A program made the position numbers and the translations under genes. This document shows positions 55,181 through 64,000 of a stretch of DNA of 64,000 nucleotides, one piece after another. Location of the stretch: positions 172,900,790-172,964,789 of the forward strand of contig NC_133647.1 in the NCBI RefSeq assembly GCF_009905375.1, written 5' to 3'. The notes under the pieces are model-generated. The model was not told the DNA's origin. It saw only the letters and a list, made by a program, of their open reading frames with translations, and did no database searches. Every line of letters starts with the position of its first letter. Within the stretch, counting starts at the first letter, position 1. The DNA comes from Apium graveolens (lineage: Eukaryota > Streptophyta > Magnoliopsida > Apiales > Apiaceae).

Positions 55181-56512
55181 TATTAGTCCCAATACTCGTA
55201 GAAGGGGGGGTTGAATACGATACCTACAATCTTGTTCGATTTGTTACAAGTTCTTCGTTATAAGTACGAAATCAAAATAGACATAAAACAATTCGAGGAA
55301 TATATTGTTTTATTAATATAATCCTTGAGGTTGCTACAATCTAATCAATGAATTGATTAGCTACAATAAATTCAGCCGCACAACTTTGTGTTTACAAGCT
55401 TAATGAATGAAGTCTTTAAATGGAGCTCCCGTAAAAACACTTTCTGTTAGCTGAAGAAGATGATCAAATTAAATGAATTCATTTGCTGCTTTGTAGACTT
55501 CAATTTTCATTGGACATGTAGCATAACTGTATCCACACATTCCTTTTAATTGCTGCATTTGTAATCACCAATAATATAACCAAGTAGTTACTTGTGACCT
55601 TTATCTGCTGTGTAGAGAAGCAGTTACTTACGACTCTGAGGAGCAAGTAATTTCCTTAACCAAATTCTGCCTTTGAGACTTACTTGCGACCTATCTCTCT
55701 CTGTTGGCAAGTTAGTTGCGACCTAGATCACTAGTATCAACTTACTTGTGACCTGGGAGGATAAGCCATCTTTACTTAGCCATTTTTCCCTACTTTGATA
55801 GTTACTTGCGACCCGGTACAGTAGAGCAAGAGTTACTTGCGACCTAGTGTACTGCTGTAGGATTTTTCCTTAGTCAAATACATCCCCAACACTTACTTGC
55901 GACATGTCTTTCCCTGTACAGGTTACTTGCGACCTATTACTTCTAGGATGATACATTTTTCCTAAGTCACAGAGTTACTTGCGACCTACCTCTCCCTATA
56001 TGAGATACTTGCGACCTAGTTGTCTTGGAAGAGAATTTTTTTGACTTAAAAAAATTCTTGTCTTCAAATAACTGTACCAACATTGATCTTTCTGAATTAC
56101 TGAATTAAACCCTTTCTGATATGCTGATGTTTGGTGCACTGGTCTGGTTCACAAACAACTAACATAAATTGATTTAATTCAATTTCATTTGTAATGCTAA
56201 GCTGATACATCTTGATTGATTATTCATTGCTTCAATCACTGAACCCTTGATCTTTAATACTTCAAATCAAACCATGTAACTGATACTGGAAGCCTTTGAT
56301 GTCTTATTCTTCATGGAGGCTTGAACATATTAATGAACTTATTTCCATGACTTCATTGTGGACTTAGAGAGTCATTTGCATCTTTTGATTCTTTGTGTAT
56401 ACCATGTCTTCATATTCAGGGTTCATGTGCTTCACAATTTAATATTGTTTATCTGTTTCTGTTACATGTTGAGTTATAATTCCTCGATTACATGTTACGT
56501 TACATTATGTTT
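55181..56512 (-). repeat. Copia-C 5' LTR (1332 bp)
   Basis: The sense start is TGTAAAACATAATG at 56512. The end is CTAATA at 55181 (last C changed to T, compare CTAACA in Copia-B). Eleven copies of GGTCGCAAGTAA-type motif (sense) occupy about 56020-55580, followed at once by a TATA-like GGTTATATTATTGG (55578-55565). The LTR is similar in length and layout to the Copia-B LTR but has a different motif. Confidence 0.93.
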
Positions 56513-56800
56513 TACAAAGATCCAAACAAATTTTTTATTTCATTAAAAATATATATAGAATTTTACAGGAAACAAAAGTATTGCAATTATAATACCATTT
56601 CAATAGTTTTATTATTTCAATAAAACGTAATATAAAATTTAAATGAAATAGGAATTTAAGGGTGAACTCATAATACGGTAAAATCAAGTCCCAGTATTTA
56701 AAAATAATATAGAGTTTTACGGAAAATAAAAGTACTATAATTATAATATGATCTGAACAATTTTATTATTTAATCAAAATGGTTATTTATCACATCACCT
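56513..56800. repeat. AT-rich diverged repeat right of Copia-C
   Basis: Units with the landmark ATATAGARTTTTACRGRAAA at 56550 and 56706, with a diverged one near 56629. The same sequence flanks the element on the left at about 31250-31600. Confidence 0.6.
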
Positions 56801-56987
56801 AGTTTATTCTTCCTAACATTTAAATTTTTAACAATTAATTAATTTGATTTTTAACATAATTTAATTATTTGTTAAATATCTTTATTTCTCTTAATACTGT
56901 AGACACCTAATTAACGGTAGTTATATAGGTCTCCAAATAATATTGGTCTCCACTGAACCCAACTCTCTATCTCCCTTCCCCCTTTAT

Positions 56988-57034
<47 letters not shown>
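56801..57034. other. Intergenic AT-rich DNA ending in an AC/AT microsatellite
   Basis: No gene. CA repeats followed by TA repeats lie at 56990-57034, just before the TRIM. Confidence 0.8.
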
Positions 57035-57037
<3 letters not shown>

Positions 57038-58127
57038 TGGAGTTGTCCCATATCGTTTATGGGAAGGGCATATTGCTAGAATATAAGCAAGCAGATAACT
57101 CTATTAGTATGAGACCTTTTGGGATGTCCCCAAAAATAAATATTAGGAGTTGTTTCACATTGTCTATGGGAGGGGCAGATTGCTAGAATATAAGCAACCA
57201 GATAACTCTATTAGTATGAGGTCTTTTGGGAGTGACCCAAAAATATATCTGTGCGGGTTGGGCCCAGAGCGGACAATATCATACTAATTTGGAGTTAAGA
57301 TGCTTAGCAAATCCCAACAAGTGGTATCAGAACTTCAAGTTATAATGGTCCAAAAACAATCTCAGACGGGCTCACGGAATGGATCTAGGAGAAGGCTGAT
57401 GGGCTACCCAGTAAGGGCTCAAGAAAAAAGCAGGTGGCCTTCTAGTATGGGCTTAGGGGGAGCCAGATTTCACAATCAGGAGGCAGATCCGATAGGTGTC
57501 GAGCCCGATATGTAAAGGGGGAGATTGTGAGGAGTTGTCCCATATCGTTTGTGGGAGGGTTAGATTGCTAGAATATAAGCAACCAGATAACTCTATTAGT
57601 ATGAGGCCTTTTGTGAGCAACCCAAAAACAAACCCGTGATGGCTCGGTCCAGAACGGACAATATCATACTAATGTCAAGTTATGCATGTTCAACAAGCCC
57701 AACAAGTGATATCAGAGTTTAAGGTTGTGCCAGTCCAGAACAATCTCAGACAGGCTCCTAGAATGGGCCTTGAAAATGGCAGAAGGGTTAACCCAGTATG
57801 GGCTCAAGGAAAAGACATATGGGGCTTCTAGTATGGGCATAGGGGAGCAGATAGTCAGATGGACTTCTAATATGGATCAAGGGGAGCCATATTACAATGA
57901 AGGGGGCATCTTCAACTGGTGTCGAGCCTGATGTGTGAAGAGGGAGACTGTTAGAAGTTGTCCCACATCATTTGTGAGAGGGGCATATTGTTAGAATATA
58001 AGCAACCAGATAACTCTATTAGTATGAGTCCTTTTGGGAGTGACCCAAAACCAAACCCGTGCGGTTTTGGCCCAGAGTGGACAATATCATACTAATGTGG
58101 AGTTAGGTCTGCTTAGCAAACCCAACA
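57035..58127 (+). mobile_element. Tandem TRIM (miniature LTR retrotransposon), LTRs of 179 bp
   Basis: Three full LTRs, each exactly 179 bp, at 57141-57319, 57526-57704 and 57949-58127, plus a 106 bp partial LTR at 57035-57140. Each interior begins with AGTGGTATCAGAR-type PBS (57320, and a variant AGTGATATCAGAG at 57705) and ends with a polypurine tract (AAAGGGGGAGAT, AAGAGGGAGAC). Interiors are 206 and 244 bp and non-coding. Open frames 57300-57515 and 57725-57931 have no domain. It depends on other elements for proteins. Confidence 0.9.
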
Positions 58128-58134
58128 CACACAC

Positions 58135-58199
<65 letters not shown>

Positions 58200-58205
58200 T
58201 GTGTG
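58128..58205. repeat. CA/TA/TG microsatellite
   Basis: CACA run, then TA run, then TG run, directly right of the TRIM, mirroring the CA/TA run on its left. Confidence 0.95.
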
Positions 58206-59142
58206 TTTATTAGGCATAAAGAATTATAAAACATATAGGAATAAAAAATACATAAAGATAAACATATAAAAATTATATCATATATGAAAAAAAACACTTT
58301 AAAATAACACATATATGATTAGAAAGTAGTACAAATAATTAATATGCAATTAATTATGATAAATATAGGAATCAAAGAGTGTGAAACCAAAAATTTAAAA
58401 GGAATCATAATACATATAGGAATCAAAGAGGGTGAAATAAAAATATAAAACATATATAAATTAAAAAGGGTGATAACAATGGGGTGATGGCCCTAAATTC
58501 CCACCACAAAAACAGATGGTCCAAAATCCCTAAATTCAGAATTGATGGCTCCAAAATTCTGACCTGATAAGTAAAAAAAATTAAGACAAGGTAAACATTT
58601 GTGTAATGCATATTTTTTTGTAAATTTTTTTTAAAAAAGAACAAGTTCAGACACGAATACGTGAAATACTTATCCCTGGATGCACATTTGACAAATGCGT
58701 GTCTTTTATAAAATTGGATATTTTTTTTCAAAACAATGTGTATCTCGTTAGTATTTAGGGTGATACACTCCAGATCTGGCTATTTTGGACCATTGATGTT
58801 GAAATATGGGTATTTTAAGCATTTTCTCGAAACAATAAAAGTAAAAAATGGTGAAAGCGAATTATCACTAAAAGAGATTTCGTTTAATAATAATGGTTAT
58901 TAATTCTATGGCTTGTATTTATGACTTGTATTTATATGTTATGGTTCCCCAGGTGGTCTCTTTATAAACTTGCATTAATATAAAATTTCACGGGTATGTT
59001 TTCAGTTAAAACTTGATTTTTCTTATAATTGAATTAATTAATTTCTCTATATTATAAGTATATAAATATTTTTTATAACATAAATATTAGAAAACATAAA
59101 TACTTTGTTTATTGAACCAGTCACTTTTTTCGACCTCAATGA
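58206..59142. other. Intergenic DNA, nothing recognised
   Basis: AT-rich. The open frames on the minus strand (58103-58312, 58423-58731) come from simple repeats and low-complexity DNA and show no domain. Confidence 0.7.
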
Positions 59143-59233
59143 TGTTGGAATAATCTTAAACTTAGTTGTTATTAATTATTTGTTTTGTTTAGTTATTTAT
59201 TTGTATGAAGTTTGTTTTATTCCTGCATGGTCG

Positions 59234-60204
59234 TAGAGATGGCAAATTAATCCGATCCGACGGATATCCGATCCGAAATCCGAAATTTTGGATGATCCGA
59301 ACCCGATTTTTTGGATATGGATTTAATTTTTGTACCCGAAAATTTTTGGATTTGGATTTGGATATAGCCATATCCGATCCGATATCCGATCCGATACCCG
59401 AAACCCGATCTAAACCCGATCCGAAACCGAAACCCGATAAAATACTCGAATATATATACATATAATTATATTTATATTTATGCATCATTAAATAAATAAA
59501 TAAATACTTTTAAATTATAAAATACATTTATCATTTTTTATTTTAGTAAATAAACCTAATAAACCCAAACAAAAACACAAGTAGACAAGTAGTCAAGTAC
59601 AACAAATTAAACACACAGTCCACAGAGTTAGAAAGTCATGGCTCATTGCTCAAGCTAGGGTTACAGGTTACTCACGAGTCGGCCACCGCCGCAGCAGATA
59701 TTCATCAATTGATTCATTCAATAATCGTTATTATACTTATATTGGTTAGTTTCTATATTCAGACAATTGATTCGTTATGTTTATGGTGTATGCAGTCATG
59801 TCGACATCACAGTTGGCTCCCACTTCTCAATCGGCTCCCACTTCTCAATCGGTTCTAGGAGAACAATTTGAACTATCATCAACACCAGAGTTACAATCGG
59901 CTCTGGATTGCTTATTTGCTTTGATTTATATGTTCATTATTCAGTAAATTTATCTATTTCAAAATGGTATTTTAATTTTCGGGTTTCGGATATCGGATTT
60001 CGGTTATCGGGTATATTAAAATTCAATCTAGAAATTCGGGTTTCGGGTATATCCAAACCCGATCCGAAATCCGTTGGATCGGATTTGGATATTAGTTTTC
60101 GGGTAATTTTCGGGTTCGGATCGGGTTCGGGTATGATCAAAATTTTCGGGTTTGGATTTGGATATAGTCATACCCGATCCAATCCGACCCGATTGTCATC
60201 CCTA
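59234..60204 (+). mobile_element. hAT-type DNA transposon derivative (971 bp)
   Basis: Flanked by an 8 bp duplication catggtcg (59226-59233, 60205-60212), checked against the uninterrupted right LTR. Terminal inverted repeats are TAGAGATGGCAA and TTGTCATCCCTA. Subterminal regions (59255-59450, 59970-60195) are dense in GGATCGG/CCGATCC and TCGGGTTTCGGGTAT-type repeats, typical hAT transposase-binding sites. The internal part keeps a possible 5' piece of a transposase gene. Not autonomous. Confidence 0.9.
59798..59947 (+). pseudogene. Possible hAT transposase 5' exon remnant
   Basis: An ATG directly after an AG splice-acceptor-like site (TGTATGCAG, 59788-59796) opens 49 codons beginning MSTSQLAPTSQSAPTSQ, then LGEQFELSSTPELQSALD. 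Composition (Ser/Gln/Thr-rich) and place fit the N-terminus of a hAT transposase whose body was deleted. The assignment is inferred from context only; no BED finger or catalytic domain is present. Confidence 0.35.
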
Positions 60205-60474
60205 CATGGTCGTGACTGTTGCTGCATGCCTAGAAAGTAGCTGCTGATCAGGTCATGGGGTGATGGAGTAGAAGTAGGAGTAGTTCCTTGTTTTTAGGTG
60301 CCACCTCTGTAGCTTTAGGTGTTTAAATTCAAGCAAGTTGTATGTATTTTTTTTCTTATCAGTAGTGAAATCAAAGGTAATACAATATAGTCCTAGAGAG
60401 CATTTTGGTCTTGTACATATCAACTTTCCATCATGTTTATTCTACAGTAATCATTTTTGTATTTATTTTCAATA

Positions 60475-60876
60475 TGGTATCAGAGCCACCGATCTTTGGT
60501 GAGCTTGTTTGCAATGTTGGTGAAGCCACTGCTGGTGTACGTTCGAATTATGACAGGTGGCTGTGCTGCAGAGAAGACAGCTACCGCAGGCAGTGGCAGG
60601 ATGGTGGTAAAGCTACATGTGTAGTATTGGATGCATGTGTAGTACGGGGCTGCCCAGAAATATAGGTCATGCCAAATGGGAAAACAAGAAATGTCGTACG
60701 GGCAAAGAAGCAAAGTGCCAGACGGGCAAATCATATCCACACAGGCTCAGTTGAATAGCCATACGGGCTCAGTGGAATAGCCATACGGGCTCAGATTATT
60801 AGCCATACGGGCTCAGTCGAATAAGCCATACGGGATGGAAGGATTACACGAGTCAAGTTTAAGATTATGGGGTGAT
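60475..60876 (+). other. Interior of the small LTR element, with a 22 bp repeat
   Basis: Begins with the PBS. At about 60735-60835 the landmark GGCTCAG recurs at 60744, 60766, 60788 and 60810, a 22 bp period (unit like ATAGCCATACGGGCTCAGTNGA). The open frame 60405-60665 spans the LTR end and PBS and is not a gene. Confidence 0.8.
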
Positions 60877-61229
60877 TGTTGGAATAATCTTAAACTTAGT
60901 TGTTATTAATTATTTGTTTTGTTTAGTTATTTATTTGTATGAAGTTTGTTTAATTCCTGCATGGTCGTGACTGTTGCTGCATGCCTAGAAAGTAGCTGCT
61001 GATCAGGTCATGGGGTGATGGAGTAGAAGTAGGAGTAGTTCCTTGTTTTTAGGTGCCACCTCTGTAGCTTTAGGTGTTTAAATTCAAGTAAGTTGTATGT
61101 ATTTTTTTTCTTATCAGTAGTGAAATCAAAGGTAATATAATGTAGTCCTAGAGAACATTTTGTTCTTGTACATATCAACTTTCCATCATGTTTATTCTAC
61201 TGTAATCATTTTAGTATTTATTTTTAACA

Positions 61230-62154
61230 AATGATAACACCAAACCCACCAAGCCCATTGATACATGGGTTTAACAGTTACAACAAATATGCGCCTAAAT
61301 TGTATAAAGCTTGGCGTCTCAAACAATATTATTTGTAGATTGTAAATACCTGTCAGAATTTTGACGTCATGTGAACTCATTTTCATATTTTAATAGCCTT
61401 ACAATTTTATACTATAATACAAAATAACATACATACAAGAACTTCAAATAAATTTTATATAAAAATTTCCCGTACGCTTTAAATGACATCCTAATGTACC
61501 GTGTATGCTAAAATGAGATTTCATATTTACGGACGCGAAATGTTACAATTTTTAAATTCGTGTTTGAAATGGTTGTTAAAAGTATGATGTGTTTATAAGC
61601 TGTTGGATAATTTTTATATAAATAAATTGGACCCTACTTATGTAAATATGAATTTATTTTCAGTTTAAAGAATACGTGTATTCAGCATGTTAAGCGATTC
61701 AGAAGCAAAAATTTTAATTATTTAACTATTTTTAACCTGATTGCAGCATTGATCGAAAATTTATCACGTCTGATTTTCATTCAGGTCCAGTTGGATACAT
61801 TCGTGACCAAACTTGGATTATTTTAATTTTCTTTTGTTTGTGTACACCTTTTTCGCAATATGGAAGTAACAAGGAAGGAAGCTAAGTGAGACAAAACAAA
61901 ATAAATGTGAAATTCATGGGGTCATGCCCTTTTCTAGATAGCGAATAAACAGAAAAATCGTAAATTGAGATTTTATTATGATTGACCAGGAGTGGCACAG
62001 GTGATGGTTTTGATTTGAGTTTTACACAGAAGCACGTTCCGGAGGTGGTAATTATAGTCATCATGATCGTGTTAATCAATCAGATAAATCAAAACATGCT
62101 GTTACATTTTCATTTCATGCAGACTTTTTAATGATTTTTTTTATAGTAGATAAC
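61230..62154. other. Intergenic DNA, nothing recognised
   Basis: AT-rich. Short open frames (61192-61386, 61882-62079) show no domain. Confidence 0.7.
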
Positions 62155-62699
62155 CTGCAACTAGACCTGATTTGTGTCGTATATTTCCGTGTCATATATT
62201 TTTGTGTTTCGTGTATTTGAACGTCAAACACAAAATCGACATGTTTAGGTTTCGTGTAATTTTATATTTGTGTACTTTCATTTCGTGTCGTGTTTTTCAT
62301 GTAAAATTGAAATTTAATATTAATTAAATGAAAATATAAGGTTTTTAGGTAAAAATTTTATGAACTATATTAAAGATATATATTTAGATCACATTTGTAT
62401 ATATATTATAAAATTAAATAATTATTAAAAAATATATATTCATATATCTATTGTAAATATACATATATTCATTATAAATATTAATATTTAATTATAATAT
62501 TTATTTATATCGTATACTTCGTGTCGTGTCGTGTACTCCAAGGCAAAACACAAAATCGACACTAAATCTCGGTCATTTACCTTCGTTTTCGTGTATTTCC
62601 GTGTCGTGTACCAAAAAGACAAACACAAATATTACATTTTCGTGTCATTTCCGGTCATGTAAGTTGTGTCGTGTCAAAAATTGTCGAGTCTAACCGCAG
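62155..62699. repeat. Possible MITE rich in CGTGTCGTGT
   Basis: Both ends are dense in GTGTCGTGT/TTTCGTGT and their complements, with an AT-rich centre. Ends CTGCAACTAGACCTGA and, inverted, CTGCGGTTAGACTCGA match imperfectly. I see no clear target duplication, so boundaries are uncertain. Confidence 0.4.
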
Positions 62700-62973
62700 C
62701 CGCTACCCTTCGAATGCGCACTTGGTAAACCCTATGTGTTCACGTAATAACTTGAAAATCACATGAACCCGATAAATCGTATTTAAGCGACAGGGCTGGC
62801 TCGTGAGGCATAATCATAAATTCTCGTTTTTGTGGAATTTGAACCTGTAACCAAAATGATAGTTATCCACTATTTAAACAACTAAGTCGATCCTTGCTAG
62901 CTTTTTTAATGATTTTTGTCGGTGAAGATGATATTTCTTGTCACCAACATTTAAATTAGTGAAGGATGGTAAT

Positions 62974-63232
62974 CCCAAACAATCATGTGTCAGATAAGGC
63001 ATATCTAACACACTGTTCCAGAACCTTATATCAATATTTTAAGGATCCAGATGTAAGGAATTTTTTTTAGCGTTCCGTGGATATTTTCCGCGGAATGGGG
63101 AAAAAGCCCTTCTGTGGAAAATATTCGCGGAACGCTAAAAAAATTTCTTTAAATCTGGACTCTTGAAATAAAGATCTGACGCCACTGGACTAGTATGTTA
63201 GATAAAACTTATCTAACACATGATTGTCAGGG
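62974..63232. repeat. Fold-back (hairpin) MITE-like element, about 259 bp
   Basis: Two long inverted arms meet near 63103. The left arm starts CCCAAACAATCATGTGTCAG and the right arm, inverted, CCCTGACAATCATGTGTTAG. Arms pair over about 120 bp including AGCGTTCCG and ATATTTTCC blocks. No coding capacity. Target duplication not resolved. Confidence 0.8.
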
Positions 63233-64000
63233 AACATTATCCAATAGTGAAATAGGTATTCTAAAATGTTTAAACTTTTAAATTTTTTTTGATTAATTTA
63301 TTAAAAAAAATTTGGCTAGAATTTTGAAATCTAAATTTCTTTATAAATTAACATTGAACAATGTAATTTAAAATAAATAAAATCTAATATGTTAAATATA
63401 AATAAATTTTTTAAATAAATTTGTTTATTGCTGTGATTAACAAAATCCCCCAAGTTTTAATTGATACGGTTTAGTTCCGAGTTTCGACTTTTACAATGAT
63501 AAATAGAATATTTATTAAAATTTTACTATCGTGTTTAAGGATATATTCTTTTTTTGTCGAAGAAAAGATACAAGAATAAATTAGAGAAAATATTAATTAG
63601 TGGATATATTTTATTCGGCACCTTTCTGAGATAATTTAATAAAGAGAGAAAATCTAATGAAAAGAATGTTCGGTATCATTCTACTGATTTTTAAAAAACA
63701 AATCCTGAATAATTCATTTTTTAGAAAAACATTAAAAAAAAAAAATTAAGTAGGTCCTTCTCTTTTAACCCTAGTGACTCGCTATTAGTATTTGTCGATA
63801 CATAGTAGTAAGTGGTAACGAGACTTAACAAAATTTTGTTCTTGCTTAATAATCTCCTCCGAGTATCATAAAATTATCATAATCCCATTTTAAGTGGCAG
63901 ATTTGGTTTTGAATGGTCAAATTTTTTAATTCTAGACTGAAAACTATAAATACAAATTGTACAGGTACATTTAATTTATTTAAAAAATGTATTCAGATTT
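63233..64000. other. Intergenic AT-rich DNA, nothing recognised
   Basis: No open frame of note and no repeat structure beyond A/T runs. Confidence 0.7.

Larger units (their letters stand above)
31602..56512 (-). mobile_element. Copia-C: Sirevirus-like Ty1/copia retrotransposon, carrying an Athila insert
   Basis: Sense order from the right: 5' LTR (55181-56512), PBS, gag, protease, integrase, RT, RNase H (ending 49253), a spacer with motif array and TATA, an accessory ORF (47931 to about 43990), the 3' untranslated part, PPT, and a 3' LTR truncated at its U5 end (31602-32644). The polypurine tract AGGGGGAGAT abuts the LTR. An Athila-type gypsy (32848-43983) splits the accessory ORF region from the 3' end. 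Numerous stops and two or more shifts disable it. Confidence 0.92.
59143..61229 (+). mobile_element. Small non-autonomous LTR retrotransposon with hAT insertion
   Basis: LTRs start TGTTGGAATAATC at 59143 and 60877. The right LTR (60877-61229) is 353 bp. The left (59143-60474) is the same LTR split by a hAT derivative. PBS TGGTATCAGAGCC is at 60475-60487 and a purine tract ATGGGGTGA lies before the right LTR. The perfect duplication aatga flanks the element (59138-59142, 61230-61234). The interior of about 400 bp has no pol genes. Confidence 0.93.

Noticed and set aside
58103..58312. ORF with a His/Thr and Tyr/Ile repeat
   Set aside because: It is produced by a CA/TA microsatellite.

Overview
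This window is repeat-derived plant nuclear DNA. It is AT-rich, has no tRNA or rRNA gene and no convincing host gene, and consists almost wholly of nested plant retrotransposons (Ty1/copia of Sirevirus type, Ty3/gypsy of Athila and Tekay type, an L1-like LINE, TRIM-sized LTR elements, and a hAT derivative). This points to a flowering plant, probably a eudicot with a large genome. Species cannot be read from the sequence.

Layout. (1) 1-19765: copia element 'Copia-A', minus strand. Its 5' LTR is at 19143-19765 and its 3' end lies off the left edge. It was entered twice. An LTR-plus-PBS fragment (2407-3023) sits inside the reverse transcriptase active site. A gypsy solo LTR (4213-15610, TSD ctctg) sits in the integrase C-terminal region, and that solo LTR was itself split by a tandem Sirevirus-like element, 'Copia-B' (5808-13763, plus strand, TSD taatt). 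(2) 19771-21282: 5'-truncated LINE, minus strand, the host of Copia-A. (3) 21283-23481: gypsy-type LTR, entered by a Tekay-like gypsy with a 4.16 kb LTR (23482-27642) and a decayed, rearranged interior (27643 to about 30990). (4) About 31602-56512: Sirevirus-like 'Copia-C', minus strand, flanked on both sides by related AT-rich repeats and carrying a nearly intact Athila-type gypsy (32848-43983, TSD tgttc) in the 3' part of its accessory ORF region. (5) 57035-58127: tandem TRIM with 179 bp LTRs. (6) 59143-61229: second small LTR element (TSD aatga) carrying a 971 bp hAT derivative (TSD catggtcg). (7) 61230-64000: intergenic DNA with a fold-back hairpin element and a possible MITE.

How the parts work together. 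Each large element encodes gag-pol for its own replication, plus an accessory ORF of unknown function in its 3' part. In Copia-A, Copia-C and the Athila element, that accessory ORF is preceded by a TATA box. Upstream of the TATA lies an array of the same family-specific short motif that the element carries upstream of the TATA box in its LTR. I propose that these elements have a second, internal promoter built from LTR-type cis elements. This is the most interesting pattern in the window.

All coding regions carry stops, frameshifts or lost catalytic residues. The Athila element is the least damaged: three in-frame stops in gag-pol and one in the accessory ORF.
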